A stretch of 64,000 nucleotides of DNA from positions 434,001 to 498,000 of the forward strand of contig JBAJFG010000280.1 in the NCBI GenBank assembly GCA_037903475.1, written 5' to 3'. Origin of the DNA: Ancylostoma caninum (taxonomy: Eukaryota; Nematoda; Chromadorea; Rhabditida; Ancylostomatidae). Position numbers and translations under genes: made by a program. Shown one piece after another: positions 59,243 through 64,000 of this stretch (position 1 is its first letter; each line of letters opens with the position of its first letter). The notes under the pieces are model-generated. The model saw nothing but the letters and a program-made list of their open reading frames with translations, had not been told where the DNA came from and made no database searches.

Positions 59243-59772
59243 TGGCGGCAGTCGAGTATCTTGTAAAAAGTGCAGTTTTTTCCATCTTTTTCTGGATGCA
59301 GACCCTTTTACAGTGTAAAACCTACAAAAATATAGAAATCGAAATATCTTCGAGACAAATGTATTGTTTTGGAATCACTTGGAGTGTTTGAAAGTTGCTT
59401 GTTTTTCTTAGTTTACATGCTGTAATCTGCTATAGTCCGTTTCAAAAACGACGATAGTTGAGTATTTGTGCGTATGATCTGCATTTCTCGCCTGTCTTCC
59501 CGAATACGGCACTATTTCTTTCTTCTTTCTCTTTCTCCCAGTATCTTCACAACTATGCTCCTCGGTGGAACAGACTATAACGGAAAGCCGCTAACCCTAC
59601 GTTTTGAGGGATTGAAAGCTTCTCTTTTGGATCGTCATGCGATTCGTAAACAACATGTGGTTCTTATTGTGCAAAGAGATAACACAACAACATGGATGCT
59701 TGCAGTTTTGCGAAGAAATTGGTATTTTCCACACAAACACTCCGCCGTCATAGTCTCTGAAGTAAACTTATA
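59243..59772 (+). CDS. Possible two-exon small membrane-type protein
   Basis: A candidate only. An ATG four bases after TTTCAGGA opens MAAVEYLVKSAVFSIFFWMQ, a short hydrophobic stretch. A donor GTGTAAAA near 59319 and the acceptor TCTCCCAG at about 59539 would join it in frame to an open stretch to a stop near 59771, including MLLGGTDYNGKPLTLRFEGL and HVVLIVQRDN. The second exon has coding-like composition, but I recognise no family, and the first-exon donor is only fair. The second exon could also belong to a gene whose other exons I missed. Confidence 0.3.
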
Positions 59773-60151
59773 GTACAGTTTTCATGTATTTTTCACTAAT
59801 TCCCCTGTTGTTTTCATCTTCTTTTTTTTTGAATCATGTATGTATATGTGTGATTTTCTTCTAAAAATGTTTTTCTCAGTTCTGCTGCTATTTCACATTG
59901 AAATTACCACATTTGTTCTGCTGTTTCAATGCTTAATTGTTGCATATTTTATTACTTTATAATTGTTTCCATTCCGAGAGTTCTAGAAGTGACCCTCTCA
60001 TCGGGCCCGCTCTATGAAATTATTTAAATTAAATGAAGCTTCGAGTGAGGCCGTGAACAAATTGTAAACATTTAATAAAAGTATTCATTCATTTCAGGTC
60101 TCTTGCGTTGAGCATGAATTAGTGTTGTGGGTCTAATTCAACCACTCAAGA

Positions 60152-63100
60152 ATGTCTTCTTCAGCCATTTTCATTCTCGATCTCAAGGGAAAGGTACGTA
60201 GTGTTTTAGTATTCTCATGTGTAATGGATGAGTGATGTTTGAAAAGTTCGTAATCAACAACACCGTACTGCCACTAAAGGCACTTGCTTTAGGGACCTTA
60301 TTTTGCTTGCTTCTCGATCACAAAATACCCATCCGCGGTTCAGATTGGTTGTGGTTGAAACCAGCAATCTTATTCAACAATTTTTTGTTCTACGAGTACT
60401 TTTGGAGAAGACAAAGTTAGGGGAAGTACATGTATCTAGGATTATGCAGGTCATTACGAAGCTACGACTGGTAATTTGCCGGTAAATTTGAGAGTTTCCA
60501 TATTCACCAGTGTTTCCAGTAACCAGCGCTCGCAAGCTACAGCTTCACTCGATATTCCCTGCCAAACCTCAATTGAGGCAGATTATTTATGCAGAATTAT
60601 CAGAACATTTATGCAGAATCATCATAACTAGATGCAAATTAGAATGTAGGATTGAATCTGTTCTGCTTTCTTCGCAAAAAATATATCTATTCACATTCTC
60701 GCACTTTCTAAGTGTGATTTGTCGGCATTTCTTGGTTTTTGCCAGGTCGATATTTTTCATACTCTTCCATGGACTTCAACGTTTTTTTGGTATTGGATGT
60801 TAATTGTTCAAATTCTCAATTCTCGACGATTAGGGCTTCTTTTCGTCCCAGTGGCTGCCAATATTTTTATAATTTCAGCAGCTCTTACTTTGGTTGAGTC
60901 AAAAAATGCTTAATTGACAATTTCCTAATTGTTAGGTTCACAATCTAATCTAATATAGAAATCTAGGTGAGGGGTTTTAGAAAGTCTCGTAATATTTGTG
61001 GATTACTGGTTACTGGGTTTACACTTCTTTTCAGTGAATTAATATGTAGAAGATTTGCTTGTAAGAATAAACAGTGGTCGCATCCACTATACATATTTTC
61101 GCATAGAAACACTATTTTCGAATAGCTCGCGTAGTTTCCAGTTGCTTTAATCACATGCAGCCTTTTTTTCATCTGTCAGGGCCTAGCTTTTTTCCTACCA
61201 CAGAGTGCACTTTTTCAGACCATTATTTCCCGCAACTATCGCGGTGATGTCGATATGGGCGTTATCGATCGCTTTCTCCCTCTCTTAATGGACCGTGAAG
61301 AAGAGGGATTAGCTTGCCCAGTAATCTCAAATCAAGATGCCACGTTCGTCTACATCAAACACAATAACATTTATCGTGAGTACGCTCCATTCTTCGAAAA
61401 TATTCACATTTGGTCGACATTGCCTTCAAATGAGGTTTCTATTCGTTAAAGGCAGCAGGAGCTGAAATCCTCGACTCCGAGCTGAGCTGTGGGTGATGAA
61501 GTACAGACTCAGCACATCATAGATGTGAAACGAACACAGACAATTATGGCTTACCTGCAGAGAAAATGGAACATTCGTCGCGAACACGCCTGGCCGTGTT
61601 CGCGCGCGGACGAGTTTTCCCCGGCGCAAAAGCCATTGCGGTGCGTGGTTTGGCGCAAAGTGAAAACTAAATGCATTCAATTCACAAGGTTTCATGGCGG
61701 GACTCGGCCAAAACCACGCGCCGCAATGGCTTTCGAGCCGGGGAAAACTCGTCCGCGCACGAACACGGCCAGGCGTGTTCGCGACGAATGTTCCATTTTC
61801 TCTGCAGGTAAGCCATCATTGTCTGTGTTCGCTTCACATTTATGATGTGCTGAGTGCACCCGCAGCTCAGCTCAGAGTCGAGAATTTCAGCTCCTGCTGC
61901 CTTTAAAGTAAAGCAATATTTGCTTATCAGAAGGTGTATGTTCATTCGCTTAGAAGACACTTTGAAACACCACTGGCAACAACTGTACATTCACTTTCGT
62001 ATTAATCTTCGTCTAGAGATTATTCTCGATTATTTTTCAGTAGTTTCGACTTGCCGATCCAACGTAAACGTGGCACTGGTACTCTCATTTCTGTTCAAAT
62101 GTGTTGAGGTAAGTATTTTTAATTTTCGTTCTCATTTCGTTTTGAATTTGAATATTTTTCCTTACTTAGCATCGTTTTCTTCTCGCAGTTTGTTGTATTT
62201 TGCCAGAACAGATCATATTTATGACAGTGACAAAGTCCTATCTCCTTTTATCGTTTTTTTTTGCCACCACTCAAAATTTATACCCATCTTCTTCGCAGTT
62301 TCTTTGGTATTGTTATCATTCAAGGTGTAAGCAGTTAAGTTACTGAGTAAATGGCTGAGAGAGAATCAAATTAATGCGAGATTTGCCATAGATACGTTTG
62401 AAAAGACGTCGCAGTGTAGCATTTTGTAACATTGCTATGCAATGTGTTTCGAAGAAATGCTGACAGAATTCGTGTGTACACCATTGTTCAGCTCTGCAGT
62501 TGTGTAACGAAAAGATTTTCGCGTATGCATTCGTTATAATGGAACTCTAACCATTTTACATTCTCATTTTGTTCTAAATTTGATTGCTGGCCGTCTGATT
62601 TCTAATTCCAACAAAATTGAATTTGTAAAGACGTTTTCAATAATATTAGTTGAGATTTTCAAGCGTTTTACTACAGCACATATTTTCACTTTGAATCTTG
62701 GAAGCTTTTCTCTTCCCATCCCATTTCAGCGCTAATCGCTATGATTTTTGAACTTTTAGTCGCGACGTGTTAAAATGCTTTTTCGCCATTCCATCATCCA
62801 TTTCTAAAATTTATCTCTTCAGGTGTTCACTGAGTACTTCAAAGATGTTGAGGAAGAGTCTGTCCGGGATAACTTTGTAGTCATATACGAGCTTCTTGAT
62901 GAAATGATGGACTTCGGTTTTCCACAGACCACAGAGAGCCGGATTCTGCAAGAGTTAGTTGCATCCTTCACTTTGAGATATATCTGCTTTTACACTGCAA
63001 TGAATTTATTTCCTAACGCCTCGGTTGTAGGTTCATTACACAAGAGGGCCACAAACTCGAGGCTGCACCACGGCCGCCAATGGCTGTTACAAATGCTGTT

Positions 63101-64000
63101 TCGTGGCGGTCAGAGGGTATTAAGTACAGAAAAAACGAGGTGTTCCTTGATGTGATAGAGAGCGTCAATATGCTTGTGAGTGTTCGTTGGTCGCGCAATC
63201 GCTCATTTTCATTTTTTTTTTTCGATTTTTTTTAGCTCGTTTTCCTTTTGCCTACATTTAGTTGAAACGTTTTTTTATGATTTTTATTTCAAGAAATACT
63301 GAGTGAATCTCTATGTGTCAGGCGAATGCTAACGGCACTGTTCTACAAAGCGAAATCGTTGGTTGCGTCAAAATGCGGGTTTATCTTACTGGAATGCCTG
63401 AACTGCGCCTTGGCCTCAATGATAAAGTGCTGTTTGAGGGAAGCGGACGTGAGTTTTTTCAGCATGGAAAGCTGAGTTTTCTCTCGCAAGAATCGCTTTC
63501 TTCGCTCATTTCCAAACGATGGGTACACTTTCACCCCACGGACTCTTCTTCCAGCGTTATTTGGTTTAATAGGGTGTTTGTCCACGCGGCTTATTCCACA
63601 GTTGTTCATCAGTGAAATGTACGCTGTACACCGTCATGGACGTAGATGAATGCCTTTATTGCTGGCTGTAATCTAGATATCGCAGGGCATTTAGTGTTTA
63701 TTTATTGACATTTAGAAAATACAGCAAAATAGCTTGGAAAGTAGTAGGAAAAATCATTTTCACCCCAACAATTTTCATGAAGTCTACAGCTTCAAACAAA
63801 GTGCTTGAGATGATATCTTGTTTATCTATCTATTCGACCTGAGCTTGGTTAGGGAGACGTGAACAAAATTCTCATTACAATCGATTACCACATTCTGAAC
63901 GAAGGTTTACGAGTTTACTCGCTGTTACACCACGACGACGTGACTCTTTGACTTTACGCACTGTGGAGAGCCTGCTATGCGTTGCCTTACAGCTAGCTGT
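60152..64000 (+). CDS. unc-101: AP-1 clathrin adaptor mu chain (UNC-101 type), 5' part
   Basis: Medium chain of the AP-1 complex, which picks cargo by tyrosine-type signals for clathrin coats at the trans-Golgi and endosomes. Exons in the window: 60152-60193, 61219-61375, 62041-62108, 62823-62953, 63031-63175, 63322-63448, giving 223 residues and one base; the gene runs off the right edge (family length about 420). The N-terminal longin-like half is complete: AIFILDLKGK, RNYRGDVDMGVIDRF, FVYIKHNNIYLVS, EYFKDVEEESVRDNFVVIYE, DFGFPQTTESRI. The mu-homology domain begins with APRPPMAVTNAVSWRSEGIK and KMRVYLTGMPELRLGLNDKV. The wording is nearer to UNC-101 than to APM-1 as I recall them. All introns are GT-AG; an acceptor-like TTTCAG ends at 60097, 54 bases before the ATG. 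Bases 63449-64000 are intron; no further exon is visible. Confidence 0.94.
61446..61906. repeat. Long palindrome with TTAA borders in AP-1 mu intron 2
   Basis: Arms of about 210 bases: the left starts AGGCAGCAGGAGCTGAAATC after TTAA, the right ends GCTCCTGCTGCCT before TTAA. The arms include GCCAAACCACGC-like and TTTTCTCTGCAGGTAAGCCA sequence in inverted copies. TTAA on both sides is the target duplication of piggyBac-type elements, so a piggyBac-related MITE is the best guess. Note that the right arm carries CTGCAGGTAAG, a splice-site look-alike. Confidence 0.8.

Noticed and set aside
61489..61845. 118-codon frame in AP-1 mu intron 2
   Set aside because: Entirely inside the palindrome; flanking AP-1 mu exons join in frame across it.

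Overview
The window is nuclear DNA of a nematode, most likely a strongylid (hookworm-like) worm. The protein-coding genes are cut into many exons of about 65-190 bp by mostly GT-AG introns with TTTCAG-type acceptors. The predicted proteins match animal families, and the AP-1 mu chain is closest to C. elegans UNC-101 as I recall it. A short TTAGGC (nematode telomere-type) run is present, and the non-coding DNA is full of short inverted-repeat elements. The group assignment is inference; the species cannot be read from the sequence.

Layout. 1-14684: about 14.7 kb with no gene I can support, made of AT-rich unique DNA plus terminal-inverted-repeat (TIR) and palindromic elements, and one 98-base G+C-rich patch that reads like bacterial coding sequence. 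14685-17978 (minus): complete 14-exon DNA primase large subunit, with all four iron-sulfur cysteines. 18064-18822: an inverted-repeat element sitting just upstream of primase. 20009-21660 (plus): complete 6-exon YIPF6-type Golgi membrane protein. 23387-29504 and 32144-36751 (both minus): two complete tandem paralogues of a 13-exon SLC17-like major facilitator transporter, exon for exon alike but with very different intron contents. 36752-49075: 12.3 kb without a supported gene, holding a hAT-type element with perfect 8-bp target duplications, a Tc1/mariner fragment with a transposase C-terminus, tRNA-derived SINE pieces inside a 1.17 kb inverted-repeat element, and TTTA microsatellites. 49076-55902 (minus): complete 15-exon cytosolic aminopeptidase P with all metal ligands, one GC-AG intron, and a 3.1 kb intron carrying a 1.65 kb inverted-repeat element. 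55903-60151: repeat-rich spacer with one possible small two-exon gene. 60152 to the window edge (plus): 5' half of the AP-1 clathrin-adaptor mu chain (UNC-101 type), cut by the window end.

How the genes relate. This is a set of unrelated housekeeping genes (replication priming, Golgi traffic, peptide turnover, clathrin adaptor sorting) plus one tandemly duplicated transporter pair. No operon-like 100-bp spacing is seen. YIPF6, aminopeptidase P, primase and AP-1 mu all have an acceptor-like TTTCAG/TGCAG/TTTTAG a short way before the first ATG, which would suit trans-splicing, but no spliced-leader gene is in the window. The most informative feature is the contrast between the transporter copies: exons aligned almost base for base in length, introns differing up to eightfold because different repeats entered each copy. 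I did not find a convincing new multi-gene system. All exon boundaries were placed by eye, from splice signals, reading-frame continuity and family similarity.
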